64,000 bases of DNA from Ottelia alismoides (GCA_037367405.1 JAZKJV010000389.1:2232001-2296000), one strand, 5' to 3'; numbered from the stretch's first letter, positions 12,741 to 25,386 are shown. The notes: generated from the letters alone by a model not told the origin. Program-made: numbers and translations.

Positions 12741-14746
12741 AGGACAACAACTATATTTTTAATTAAATTTTTATTCCTGCAAATAAATTATAGATAAAAA
12801 AATGATATCTGACTCGAGCACGACGCTCGGTCCAAAATCAAATGTGGAAAATGTGAGTGGATGTGGACCCGATGAATTGGAAGATCGAATCCGTGTCTTC
12901 GACCATCGTACGTGTCCGAAGTTGGAAGATTGCATGAGGTCGAACGTGAATGTGAAGAGATCGAGAATATGACATGAAAAATCAAGATCGATGGCGTATC
13001 GAATCATGATGGAAAATTAGGAATTAAAATCTATGATCTAGAATTAAAAATGAATAATGAAATAAAGATGAAAATTTAACCAAAAAATATCTAGAAAAGA
13101 GATTGAGTAACAAAGGGATGTGGATCTCACTGTGGGAGTGGAAAATATCGTAATCTCCTCGACAAAGGCTTACTCGTTGTCACCGGACGGTTCGGAGGCT
13201 AGGCACCTCTCTACAACAAGAAGACTCTTGGAGAATATGCTCCTCTAAGCAAAGATTGATCCAATTTAAATTAGGTAGGATGATCCATATAAATAGAAAA
13301 GAAAAGAATTCGAAATTCAAAATTTGAAATGAGATAAAGATAAGGAAAAATTTGAAATAAGATAGAGATAAGAAAGGAAATTAGTGTTAAATTTAATTAC
13401 ATAGTTTTTTTTATGTTCGTCAGTTTATTAAATTAAATAGTACATGTTAATAATTTAATTTTTTTGGTGTGGTTATTTAAGGGAATTGATTACATACATA
13501 TATTATATACATATGGTACATTAGATACATAGTTAAATAAGGAAATTAATTTTTTTGTTTTAAAATTTTTAATTTTTTTATAATAATTGTTAGAAAATAT
13601 TATCAATTATTTTCAACTACAATATGTACAAATAAATGATAAAATTGCACAAATCTCCCCCAAAAATTATCTTTCAAACCGTAACTCCAAAAATTACGAA
13701 AACACTACCATTTTAAAGATAATTAAATTCAAAATATGCTGGAAGTGAGTTTGATTCAATTTGAATTCATATGAAGAATGAATTGGCCTTTCCATTATCG
13801 CTTTATAGCTTTTTCCGGATGTGATTACTTTTATTTTATATATGATTTTATTTTGCAAACATTTTTATTATTTAGGAAACATCATTATTTACAACTTTTA
13901 TTTTGAATATTATTTAATTTGAGGTCAATTTATATACAAATAAAATAGTTTAAGTATATAAATATGCACAGAAAAATATTTACAACACATTTTTTTCGAT
14001 TTTCTGATTAAGGACCCTATCTGCCCCTACTTTATTCCTGGTCGATTAGGTTAAGTCTTGACATTCTCTCGGGGTTCGGGTCAGCATGTATCTATACATA
14101 TGTACAATCTTTTTTAATTATTTTCTTTATTTTTCCTTTATTTGTTTATTTATTTTAGGTTATAATAACAATATATGAATAATATTTACATACAGATGTA
14201 AGTTACTAAGAATATGGAGTTAGCATTATATATCAGTGCTTTGTCAGGGATTTTAAGCTAAAATAAATGAATAAAGATGATGAAATGTAGATTCATCATA
14301 TATATCCATCACAATCTATATGATATTATTCCAGAATACATGTTCATTTCCAACATTTAGAAACAAATAATGAATGTATTCTAATACTAGGTCATAGAGA
14401 CATTCTCTAAGACTATGGTCTCTCCCACAAAAATTATAAAGTTTTTCTATCTAATAGAGATTGTTGCAACAATTGCATCAATATCCATGTGTATGACTAT
14501 TAGACCTAAGATAAAATTTTCCAGACTCCTACAATATATGCAACCAATTGCAAGTGTTGTTAGAAGAATGAGCACACTTATTAGACTTTGATCTTATATA
14601 ATAATAAAGTCAATATCAAAGATTATATGTGGAAGTATAATATATAGATGCATTATCCAAGTCCATCTCTAAGGGATAATCAAACTATTAATACATTGGC
14701 TTATTGCAGTATTGGCATTCATCCAACTCTTTGGATGTCATATGGA
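12741..14746. repeat. Tandem array unit 4 (2006 bp)
   Basis: LTR part 12741-14298, copia part 14299-14746. The copia part has lost about 17 bp after the 'cctagatag' stretch (near 14672) compared with units 1-3. Confidence 0.9.
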
Positions 14747-15463
14747 AGGACAACTACTGTATTTTTAATTAAATTTTTTATTCCAGCAAGTAAATTGTAT
14801 ATAAAAAAATGATATCCGACTCGAGCACGATGGCCCGGTCCAAAATTAAATGCGGAAAATGTGAGTGGATGCCGATCCGATGAAATGGAAGATCGAATTC
14901 GTGTCTCCGACCATCGTACTCGGCCGTAGTTGGAAGATTACGTGAGATAGAACGTGAACGTGAGGAGATCGAGAATATGAGATGGAAAATCAAGATCGAT
15001 GTCGGATCGAATCGTAATGGAAAATTATGAATTAAAATCTTTGATCTAGAATTAAAAATGAATGATGAAATAAAGATAAAAATTAAGCCAAAAAAAATAT
15101 AGAAAAGAGATTGAGAAATAAAGGGATATGGATCTCATTTTGGGAGTGGAAAATACTGTAATCTCCTCGACGAAGGCTTACTCGCTGTCACCGGACGGCT
15201 CAGAAGCTAGGCACCTCTCTACAATAAGAAGACTCTTGGAGAATATGCTCCTCTCAAAAAAGATTCATCGAATTGAAATGAGGGAGGAGGATCCATATAA
15301 ATAGAAAAGAATAGAATTCGAAATTCAAAACTTGAAATGAGATAAAGATAAGGAAAAAATTTGAAATAAGATAGAGATAATAAAGGAGATTAATGTTAAA
15401 ATTATTTACATAGTTTTTTTATTTATGTTCGTCGCTTTACTAAATTAAATAGTACATGTTAAT
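14747..15463. repeat. Tandem array unit 5, truncated (717 bp)
   Basis: Begins with the shared junction and stops inside the LTR part after CATGTTAAT at about 15463, where sequence of element B starts. It is the most diverged unit, with several private changes. Confidence 0.85.
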
Positions 15464-15823
15464 CACTTGTTTGGAAAATTATTACTTTGAATAATTAAAT
15501 AAAAATCGGGAAAAGATAAAACCAAATAAGAAAATAAAAACTAAAAACAGAAAAATATTTTCTTCGAGAAGAATTTCAAATCACAAAAATATTTTTATCT
15601 CAAATATCTATGTAATTTTCTATCTCCTTGTGTTCGTCATAGGAACATTTGTTTGGATAAAAAGTAGTGAAACAATAAATTAGGAGAGAGAAGATTATTC
15701 TTTTGTTCATTTCTTTTCTCTCTCTCTCTCTCTCCTATTTTGGTGTCTTTTGTATTATTAATTGGTTCTTTCTGTGGTTTCTACAACCGACAAAATTTAA
15801 CTGCAAGTCAATCCCAGTTATCA
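15464..15823 (+). mobile_element. Element B 5' LTR remnant (3' end only)
   Basis: About 360 bp between the broken array unit and the PBS of B, ending in GTTATCA. The ending GTTATCA also ends LTR c. The rest of the LTR is missing, presumably lost in the event that joined it to array unit 5. It does not align convincingly with the 3' end of LTR d, so its extent is inferred from the adjacent PBS. Confidence 0.5.
15715..15734 (+). repeat. (TC)n simple repeat
   Basis: A run of about ten TC dinucleotides within the B 5' LTR remnant. Confidence 0.9.
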
Positions 15824-15826
15824 AAA

Positions 15827-15844
15827 TGGCACCGTTGCCAATGA
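15827..15844 (+). other. Primer-binding site of element B (tRNA-Asp type)
   Basis: TGGCACCGTTGCCAATGA matches the tRNA-Asp complement TGGCGCCGTTGCCGGGGA at 15 of 18 positions. It starts three bases after the terminal CA of the LTR. This PBS type is usual for Athila and related Ty3/gypsy lineages. Confidence 0.85.
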
Positions 15845-17399
15845 GGCGTAGTTACACTTGATTTTTGACACATATTTTTTGTGATTTTATTTCTTCTTTC
15901 TTTTTTCTCGATTTTTCTTCTTCTCCTTGATTTTCTCGATTTTCTTTTTTTTATTTTTGTCTGTTTTTCTTGTCTTCTATTATCTCGATTTTTACCGACT
16001 TTTTGTTTTTTGATTTCCTTTTCGATTTTTGATTTTTATTGGTTTTCTCTCGATTGTTGATTTTTCTTTGTGATTTCTTTTATTGTTGTATGTTATGACA
16101 AGTGATGGCGGGCTTGTTGGATCAATTCCTCAAGAAAACGAACCAATTGAGATCGTAGAGATGGGCTCCTTCTTTACGAGCCGATTGTAGAGGAGCATCA
16201 CGATTCGGGTCAACGAGATTTTTTTTGTATTCTTCAGAGACATTTTTCTGTTTTCTTCTGACTGAGAGGGACTTTGCCTGTTTCTTTGTTTTTGTGAGAG
16301 TGGAAGGGATACTTGCCCATTTTCACATTTAGTAGATAGGGGTCCACTAAGGACATCCTGACTTGAAGACACGGACTTTGACTTTGTTCTTGTGTTCTGT
16401 TTTGCCAAGTGCCGGTGCACTTGAGGGACCTCACCACAATTTTCGATTTTCCGTCTTTTTTATTTTTTTACGTGATTTCGTGGAACCTAGGGGTTAATGT
16501 ATGCATGATTAGTTCAGTAAAGTAGAGCCCATTACCCTAATCCACACTTAGGCATAATTCACAATGATTTGAAAAATAAATCCATTCTTACGCTAGAGCT
16601 GCTTGTTTAGGATATGGTTTTACGGCCTTTTGCATGCATTAGATTAGGTTTACATTTCTTTGTATATCCTATTGCACATAGAGCGCCGGAGACATGTATG
16701 ATTTCTGTCCCTACATGCATCATGGATTTTCACCGCATTCCATGATTTCTCCCCTTGTGTGACATGATTTGCACTTATAAAGGAAACTGAAATCCCGTTA
16801 GATATTTTGAAAATATCCAAAAAAAGTGAAAACCCTAAAAAATAATAAAAAAATTTCCGAAACTTTAATCTAAAATAAAAAATCTGAACGTAAATGTTTT
16901 GGAAGAGAAAAACCATCATTTTTGTAAGTACGAAACTCCAGAAAGAGTGGGTGAGGACGTAGTCGTATGTACTAGAGCCAAAAATCCACGGACTTTGGAC
17001 CTAAGCACATGTGTATCACCTTTCGGTACACGATCGCAACTACAAGCACTTTCCTCCGACCATAGAGAATCATTTTGGTGTACTCTACTTCACATTTCCC
17101 TTTGGGCCTGATATAACTTTCAGCAAGGGAAGATGGTTCCACTGTTTGGGAGGGTGTGAAGACGTACGATGGGCGACATGGCGATACCACCTATGAGTCT
17201 GCATAAATTACCACTTAATCACCTAACTTTAAAATTGAAAAGATAAATGACCAAACTCGTATGGTCATCATTGTGTGACGTTGTTGAATTGGGGGTTTGC
17301 TTTGTTTTTGTTTGCAGGGTGCGTGTATTCAGCATCTTAAACACCTTCACACACTTCTCTTGTCTTGACATCTTATTTCTCCTCGCATTCTTTTGACAT
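15845..17399 (+). mobile_element. Element B leader (untranslated, between PBS and gag)
   Basis: Starts with a pyrimidine-rich tract (about 15880-16090, many TTTCTCGATTTT words). It then carries the GCCAAGTGCCGGTGCACTTG box (16403-16422) shared with element A, and a stretch at 16972-17196 that aligns with the antisense frames in the A and E leaders. No conserved sense-strand protein is evident. Confidence 0.6.
16972..17196 (-). pseudogene. Broken antisense frame in element B leader
   Basis: On the minus strand this region is homologous to the antisense ORF of E. One frame reads IAMSPIVRLHTLPNSGT near 17125-17175, parallel to MLSTLDHVYVPHKVGT in E; another frame reads VIHMCLGPKSVDF nearer 16980-17020, parallel to AIHKVVTDWDLG. 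The frame changes between the two, so it is broken. The function is unknown. Confidence 0.3.
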
Positions 17400-18500
17400 A
17401 GAGGATGACATTTAGACAGACTTTATACTCGGACTTCGTGAGCCATCAATCTTCTACGACACATACATCTTTACAGACTTGAGATGGCCCTCTTCCCGAG
17501 TCGAACCCAGATCGCCTTCCATCCCTTCAGTCGAGGACGAATCTCACCTTCACTTTTCATCTATTTGACCTACACATTTTTCTCTAGGTGCTTACGAGAC
17601 TTTTTCCTTCCTAGAGGATTTGACAGATACCATGGGTTGAGTGAAGGGACAAGTTGAGGAGTGAGTTATTGAGGAGAGACATACATATGAGAGACTAGAT
17701 CCTTCTACGGGTGTTACAGTAGGGATTCCAGACACACTTTAGCAGTTGATCACACAAATTAGAGATCAGTTTAGAGTCCAAGGTGAGTTGAACTAAGATC
17801 GCTGCATTGAGAGCAGAAGTCAGGAACCCACGACGAGCCATCATGGTTCATGTTACTTTGAGAGATGAGTATGACCCTGGAGCCAAAACATTACAACATT
17901 TGATTTGGTTACCACCGAATCAAGGGCCATATGACCTGAGATCATACTTTATTTATTTACTTCCCAAGTTCTATGGGAACATGGAACATGAGTCGTTTAC
18001 CTTCCTTCAATAATTTAAGATGGTTTGTGTATGACGAGCTGTGAGGAGTTATGTAAGAGGATATACACCTCAAGGCCTTCCCCTTCACCTTAGAAGATAA
18101 GGCGCTATACCGGTTGAATCATTTGGGGAGGGAGTTTCTACTTGGGACTATATGAAGTCCAATTTCCTGCATAAATATTTTCCTCTGGGACAAATGAATG
18201 GGACGAGGAGCCAGATATCCAATTTCACGAAGGTTTCAGATGAGTCGTTCCATGAGGCATGGGAATAATTCAATGATATGAATAAGAAGTGCCCTCATGA
18301 TGAGATAACTTTGAAGGTGCTATTACATAAATTCTTTGGAGGACTCTATCCAGATATTCAGGGGTTAGTGAGCATCGCATGTGGCGGTTAGCTATCTAAA
18401 TAGGGATGATGAGCTTGTTTAGACCATCTTTGAGGGGATGGCCGAGAAGTCGAGAGTTGTAGATTCTATTCAGACATTTTAGATGGCCCCATAGCCACCA
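17400..18500 (+). pseudogene. Element B gag pseudogene (Athila-like)
   Basis: Degenerate capsid gene. The segment at 17807-18013 reads LLPKFYGNMEHESFTFLQ; downstream pieces read NFLHKYFPLGQMNGTRSQIS (about 18160-18220) and a CPHDEITLKVLLHKF segment (about 18290-18340). These match the order of conserved blocks in the gag proteins of D and E in this window (LLHFNGNAHEKPYTVLRY, KFHPLSR, WERFKD, KCLCHG). Multiple in-frame stops, chiefly TAG, and frameshifts break it. Gag would form the virus-like particle in the cytoplasm. Confidence 0.75.
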
Positions 18501-20060
18501 CATCAACGAGATCATCAAAAGGTGGTACACATTTCTAATTCTGAGTCACAGTATGGGGACATGAGCTTTATCAGCGAGAAACTTACAGTTGTCGATGTGA
18601 TTTAGAAGCAAGTATAGGACTTGTAGAATATATGAGAGTTGGAGAAACTCTCATCATCACCACAACAGTTGAGTGATTTGACGAAGAAGGTGGCATAGAT
18701 GCAGTTACAGTACCAACGGTCACTTTCTTCCTCTTCTTCTCGTTCTACACAGATATCTTTACCCACTCCTCCCACCCGTCAGATTCATCAGATACGAAGC
18801 AAGCCAGGGTGTTTTTCTTATACTCCACAGTTATATTGGCATGAGGATTCATCCACTGCCAACCAGAGTCAGATCTTGATGCTTGTAGTCGATGATGTTG
18901 ATACTTCCATCTTTGAGATCAACGGTATATGCTCCAGTTCCTTATCATTCGCCACCACACATACCTCAGAGAGTACACCAGCAGCCGCAGTATATGTAGT
19001 ACCAGCATGAACGTCCATATTTTCATCACCGAGCTCCAAACATGCAATAGTAGTCTCACCACATGTTTCATCAAAGACCATCGCATTCTTATCGTTTTAC
19101 TGGTACACATTCACATCCATACAAACAACAACAACATAAGTCATACACTACATCTTAGATATCTCCTTAGACATATACATTACAACTGCAACACGCTTTT
19201 AAACAAGAAAGAGCAGAGAGTCAGGGACAGACCTCTAAGACAAAGTTATTTGCATGGTCCTTAGCACTAAAATAGATCATGGATATGCTTATCACACTTC
19301 AGATTGCACATAGGACAGAGGTGGAACGGGTTAACCATCATCTGGATGAGTTAGCCATGCCCAATACCAATATCCCACCATAGCCTCAGAAGAACTCGAA
19401 CACCAAGAGGTGACATCTAGATCATGTAGATACCACCACAGGTAAGGTCACTTTTTCTGAATTTTTATCTATCTCATTTGTCTCAAGAGTGATAGACACC
19501 CACAAGCACTTGATCTATAGGAGGAGAGGTCACATGATGATGATGAGGGAGAGACTATCCATGATGATGATACACATTCTGATGTTGAGGAGGAGGACCA
19601 CAATGAGGACAATGAGGACCATGATGATACCAGACAGGGGAGCGATGCAGAAATAGTTGATATGGACATAGGAAATTCAGATGATTATACCACACCAAGC
19701 CATGCAGACACTCTCATTGATGATTCTACTTCTTTCCATGTCTTCGAGAGTTTGTGCATACTTTTGAGACTCTTGATGTACATGATGATTCCATTTGTGA
19801 TGACATGAAGAAAATTTTGTTGTCCCTGAGTTTGTTCCTTTTCCAGATGCGTTGTTTGGTAAAGGAAATAAAAACCCAAAAAGAATGATGTTGTTACTCA
19901 TGAGACAAAGCAATTATTGAAAGATCACATCTTTTTGAAGATTTCACTCCACGATGCCTTGGATCATTTTCCTACGCTCAAGCAGCAGTTGAAGAATAAT
20001 TGTATAACACATAGAAAAAGAAATCACGTACAAAGAAGCACATATTTACAATTCCACATC
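18501..20060 (+). pseudogene. Element B gag C-terminal/linker region with acidic tract
   Basis: Fast-evolving region between capsid and protease. At 18700-19260 several short frames are rich in Ser, Thr, His and Asn. From 19520 to about 19810 one frame stays open and is strikingly acidic, including HSDVEEEDHNEDNEDHDD, followed by NSDDYTTPSHADTLIDD. I saw no zinc knuckle. The acidic stretch may be a spacer domain of the polyprotein. Confidence 0.5.
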
Positions 20061-20099
20061 CAGTGTCATACAGAATAGATTACCAAAGAAGAGAGATTC

Positions 20100-20697
20100 A
20101 TGAGCACATTATGTCAGATGCGAGATATCGAATGCATCATTCGATGGCACTATTTTAGATAAGGGTTCCGCAATCAATTTGTTACCATTTTGTCTACTTG
20201 ACAAGCTCAAGTTAGGTCCTCTTTACATATCCTACACGATCCTTCAGTAGGTTAATAGATAAGTAAAGAGACCTAGAGGCATATTGACTAATGTTATCGT
20301 AACTGTATAGGGCCTGCAGTTCCAAGTGGATTTTACGGTAGTGGACATGAATTGACCTACACAGTTACACCTTATTTCGATCATTCTCAGGAAGCCTTTC
20401 TAACATATCGCTAAGACTCTCTTTGATTATGATAAAGGGAAGGTGTCTTTTCGCACCGAGGATGAAAAGGTACATATTGAGATGGCGAGAGAATCATCCA
20501 CTTATACTGTTGCATCGACAAGCAGTTCAGACTTCCTAAGTTCCTTATCCATCTGTGATTACATGGAAGAGATTCATTTTGATGGCCTTGAGAGGTATCA
20601 TGTAAAGACCCATGATATCCGAGCAAAGGAAAGGTATGAGGCTTCAGTTGGCAGTTTTTCTGATGGTATTTTGTATTTCATCATGAATGATGAGTAG
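20100..20697 (+). pseudogene. Element B protease (aspartic) pseudogene
   Basis: A retropepsin-like domain. The active-site region reads LDKGSAINLLPF, with the catalytic Asp codon at 20158-20160. Then come GPLYISYTI, RPRGILTNVIVTV and FQVDFTVVDM (about 20320-20350), the usual order of beta strands in Athila-type proteases. In-frame stops (for example TAG in place of Gln near 20248 and 20308) inactivate it. An open frame follows at 20443-20697. The same Asp-Lys-Gly-Ser active site appears in element D. Confidence 0.75.
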
Positions 20698-20984
20698 ATA
20701 GAGCAGGCAATTGATAATTTGATTGCAAATACATCAGATCTTTTTCATAATTCCTCTACTTCAGATGAGCTAGAGGTAGACTTTCATTTAGTCGAGTTAT
20801 TTTCTTCTAGTCAGTGTGAGGATGAGCATAGTAGAGAGTCGGATGATGTTGTTCAGACTTTTTAGACATATTTTGTAGTCCGATTTTAGAGCATATTAAG
20901 TTGGTGGATAACCATATTGCAGACACATCTACCACCATCATAGTTCCCATTACATAGACAGATGAGGTTACAACAGAGACAGAT

Positions 20985-21298
20985 TCCACATTGCAAGAAC
21001 GAAAGATTTTTCCACCGGGCATGTAATATGCTTTCCTTGTGGGTCCACATCGATAGTTTCTGATCATTATCAGGCCATCTTTGACTGAAGAGCAAGACTC
21101 TCGTCTGATGGAGTTTCATGAAAGAAGCCGCAAGGCTATTGGGTGGATTGTATCCGATCTCTGTGGGATAAATTCTGCTTTGTGCTCTCACCATATATAT
21201 CTCGATCATGACAACAGACCCTCTAGAGTGTTTCAACGCAGGATGAATCCAATTTTATGAGATGTTATCAAGAAAGAGATTACGAAGTGGTGTGACGC
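20985..21298 (+). pseudogene. Element B reverse transcriptase, N-terminal part
   Basis: Starts with a PPGM-stop-YAFL segment and continues with SLTEEQDSRLMEF and RKAIGWIVSDLCGI, closely parallel to LIDVLEKNRKAIGWTMLDL in element D. The frame then runs to VIKKEITKW and is cut by LTR a at 21299. A TGA near 21257 stands where D has an Arg codon (CGA to TGA in CpG context). The frame resumes after the insertion at 35604. Confidence 0.82.
21294..21298. other. Left target-site duplication of LTR a
   Basis: GACGC directly before the TG start of LTR a. The right copy is GATGC (35604-35608), one C-to-T change in a CpG. Confidence 0.75.
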
Positions 21299-22766
21299 TG
21301 ATGAATGTCCATTTCTTCACATTTATTTTATCATTTTTGCCTTAAAACCCTAGCTAATGCATGTAAACAACATTATTTTGTACAAATTAACATTCATTAT
21401 TTACTTCCTTTATTGTATATAAAATACATTTTTAATGCCAAAATTATAGAATAAAGGAAAGAAAAGAAAAAGAATAAAATGCCAAATGTATTTTATGGCC
21501 CTAAACCTTGATAACTAGGCATCTTGATGACTGGATCGACAAGGAATAAAGTAAAGGGAGATAAGGGCTAAAAATTCAACAAAAACCCTATTCTTTTATT
21601 CATCATTATTGCATTTTTGGGACCTATATTATTTTCTATTTTCTATACCTCAAATAAAGAAACTTTTTACATTAAAGATGTAGATAAAAATATAAATAAA
21701 AATACAAAATTGAGTTTACATAAAAATAGTATACAATGTACTTTTTATGCTCTAAATAAAAAACCAAAACCCAAACTTCACAGACCCATATCTCCTCAAT
21801 AAAAACTCAAAATGTATTAAAATCATTTTAATTGTATATAAACTTTTAATAAGATATTTAATGAAGATGTTTTCACTTAATTTGGAGTTAAAGTGTGAAA
21901 GTTAGATTTTGGACCCTATTGCATAGTTTACCTATATAACATATTCATTTTATTTATTCTTAATTATTATTATAATTTTATATTTGTATAATTTTGTAAA
22001 TATTATTTACAATATATTTATATATTTCAAATATAATAAAACCATAAACAAAACCTAAAATAAAATACTATATAAAAATACATAGATGAAATATATATAC
22101 TTATGCCTATATAATAGATATTTATTTAAGTGCACATAATATATCAGAAAAATGTAATAAAAATATATTTGGGTATATAAAAAAAGTTATAAATATATAA
22201 TTAAGAAAATAAATAATAAAATCCAAAATACAAATTAAAAATAAAATATGCAAAGCATAAATGAATATACCTATAAATATACACCCAAAAAGGAACTTTT
22301 AATAAATAAGCCTATAAAAATAAATAAAAATCATATTAAAATACTAAAGAAAATAATAAACATTCTTTATTTTATAACTTTATTTTAATAAAATCATTTA
22401 TTCTTTATTAATGAATTTTAAATAAATTCGAACTACCTTTTTTCTGGTTGGTCCACGTAGACCAACAAGGGGAAGTCAAGAGTTGACCCCGATCAACTCT
22501 TCTTCCCAAGTGAACGGACCTGTCAAACCTAGCCTTCAACTTATTTTCTCCCTTTTTCTCCCATCGATGCAAACATCGATTGGGAATGGATTCTTTTGCT
22601 TTTTTTCTCCTCGATCTTCCCTCTATCATGCGCATCTGATTCCTCGAGGATTGAGCCTCTACTTCACTTGTTAGACCTAGATCTTTGTCACCCTCCAGTT
22701 TCCTGTTCAAAACCGCCCCTTCCTCCTTCATTCAATTTTGAATCCCTTTGACCCTTGTTTTGACTC

Positions 22767-22771
22767 TCTCT
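22767..22771. other. Left target-site duplication of copia element (TCTCT)
   Basis: TCTCT just before the LTR; the same five bases follow the right LTR at 33322-33326. Confidence 0.85.
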
Positions 22772-25386
22772 TGAAGGATATGGTAAGATCCTTAAGCTCA
22801 TCACTGAAGCGTGAGGATCACATCGTATGCGATAGGGAGCGACTAGTCGCACTAGTTTCTCGATGCGGCGAAATTTAAAAATTTCTTTGTGCAATGAAAC
22901 CACATAATCCAAGAACACTTCTCAGATCATTTCATCTAAACCACAAACAAGTATTAGGGTTACCTCTTGAAGTGTGCTTGCGATCGAATCTCTAAACAAA
23001 GAGACCTCCTATCTCAAGTTCGATCCGACGGAGGAGATGCTTGCGAACGTGTTGATGAAATACGTGCTCCTCACAAACCATGTTGATGATACAAGTGGTG
23101 AATCTCTTGATCTCATCACACGAGATATGATGTCTTCTTCATGAGCGAGGTGCACTGAAGGAGGCGGAGATCCACGAGAAAACCATACAGAAGCATAACG
23201 ATGATGCTGCAGCGATAGAGACTCTCTCAAGGGCTCCATGGTTGATGACCACAATGAGAGAGAGATAGCATGTAGAGAAAGATAGAGAGAGAGAGAGAGC
23301 TTATGTTGTTCTCTTATTGTGTTGTTGTAACTTTGAAGAGCAAGGGGCGCCTCTTCGTAAATAGTATTTTGAGAGTCAATGGATCCCAATCCATGGACTA
23401 CACAAAATCAATGGATGAGATTGATCTGTGTTTCTTTCGATGTCCAAGATTTTGTTGTAAAAAGACAACAATAATAAATTTAATTTAGATTAAATATATA
23501 TCGAAAAATCAATACAAATTAATCCCAAATTAAAACAATCAAGCATGGATATTATGGAATGAAGATTGTCTCCTTCCTTAATATGGGAATTGGTGGCAAT
23601 CTCATGTAATCTCATGAGATCTCATGAGATTACATTATTCCATGGAAATCTCCAAGATTTATAACACCATTTGTTGCAAATTATTCTACAAAAAAAGTTC
23701 ATAATTATTTTGTGAACATTGCAATCTTGCCATTGGAAAAAATGTGAATCACATTCACAACCCAAAATAAAATGTGAATTACATTTTCAAATAATTGTCC
23801 AATGTGAATCCAATTCACATCAACTTTTAATTAACAAATGTAAATTACAAATAGCTCTCTCTTATGTATTATAAATCACATTTATAATATATATGAATAA
23901 TTGGGATAGTGCTATCCACATTATTCATATCCATGATAATTAAATCACATTTAATAATCTTGGATCTCGATTCTCATGTGCCCAAATAATGTGAATCACA
24001 TTCACATTATTTACATCTTTGATAATCAAATCACGTTTAATCATCTAAGATAACTCTTTTCATAATATGAATCAAATTCATATTATTCATGATAATTAAA
24101 TCACATTTAATTGTCCATTTTTTCAATGCTCGGATACATATATCAACAATGGAATTATCCATGAACTCTTTCAAGGATAATGCGCTTTCTCCGCGGATAC
24201 TTGGAGATAAGGACATGGTGATTGTATTGTTCAACGTATATTGACATGGATATTGAGATCATATCTCAAATCCAGATCTTGTGGACCTCCCATAGATGCT
24301 TTATTAAATCAAGACCGTAGATCCAATCTTCTCATTGCATCGAAATCACATTTAGAACACTGTCCAACACTTGGACAAAGATTAGATCACTTCTCTATTG
24401 AGAGGAGTCACTAAAATCCATACCCATTTCATCACTCCCTAGGAATGGAAGCATCATGGTTATACAACCGTTTAAGATCACAACACCCTCAGGTATTCCT
24501 AATACCTATACATCCTGCATACTAGAAGACCCAGAATAATCTCGAAATATAAGATCAATTTTACATTGTCTACTTCAGGGATTTATCATTAAGTTTCTCA
24601 TTTGACTATTGGGAGCTGGTATCAATCATATACTTTCCAAAATCATATATCATAACCAGGTGTTGATCATATATTTTTCAAAAGCATATATCAAACCTAC
24701 AAATTCAGTCAAGCTTCCAAAGCGAGACGACCGTGCATGGAATTTGACCTTCCCAATATCTCATGAGTGATCTCATGTCTTCCAGTTCAGTAATGAACTT
24801 GTATGATGCCTTTGAGAGATCGTATTATTCATAGGCCCTTATATGCACACCAGCACGCCGGTGTATAGACCTTGATTAGGTCATCAACCTATTGGTCTGC
24901 CAAATGTACATAGACATATAGTAACACATCTGTCTCCAGTTAGAGGATGCAGGCCTATATCATGACAACATACAACATAGGACTTTGGTTATCTCGATCT
25001 CGATAAGTCAACTCTTTGACCCAACTTATCTAACACCTCCGAATCTTTATTCCTATGCAGAGGACCTGCATCATGAGGTCGGTTAGATATCAGCCTTCAG
25101 AGAAAGGATTGCCATTTCCTTCTCAAGCTGGAGATCCTCTCTTAATAATCATTTTACGATGCTTGATGAGTCCTCAATCTAACTCAGATATTCATCCAAG
25201 CATCGGCCTTTATGATTCAATAGTTGAATCAACCGTTGTATGATCATCAAGATGGCCATGGTACATAACGCTAATTGTATCAAGGGACCTATTATGCATA
25301 TTAGTTATTCTTCATTTCAGATCAGGGAATATATTTGCAATAACAATTATTGCATAATGGCTCACCGTGGGCTCACATGTCCAACA
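22772..25386 (-). mobile_element. Copia 3' LTR, 2615 bp
   Basis: Bounded by TG at 22772 and CA at 25386, so the minus strand reads TGTTGGACATG to CCTTCA. Colinear with the right LTR throughout. It contains a (GA)n tract at about 23281-23300 and a series of short palindromes at 23602-24100. A 2.6 kb LTR is long for a copia element. Confidence 0.92.
23602..24100. repeat. Cluster of short palindromes in copia LTR U3
   Basis: Includes a perfect palindrome TGTAATCTCATGAGAT followed by its complement half (23606-23635), then ATGTGAATCACATTCACA (about 23742-23759), AATGTGAATCCAATTCACAT (about 23801-23820), a GTGAATCACATTCACATTAT (about 23991-24010) and AATATGAATCAAATTCATAT (about 24065-24084). The same set recurs in the right LTR at about 31540-32020. 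Confidence 0.75.

Noticed and set aside
6677..15463. Array as a run of tandem complete retrotransposons sharing LTRs
   Set aside because: The 463 bp between LTR parts has neither PBS nor PPT and is copia internal DNA, and the LTR part lacks its 3' half in units 2-5.
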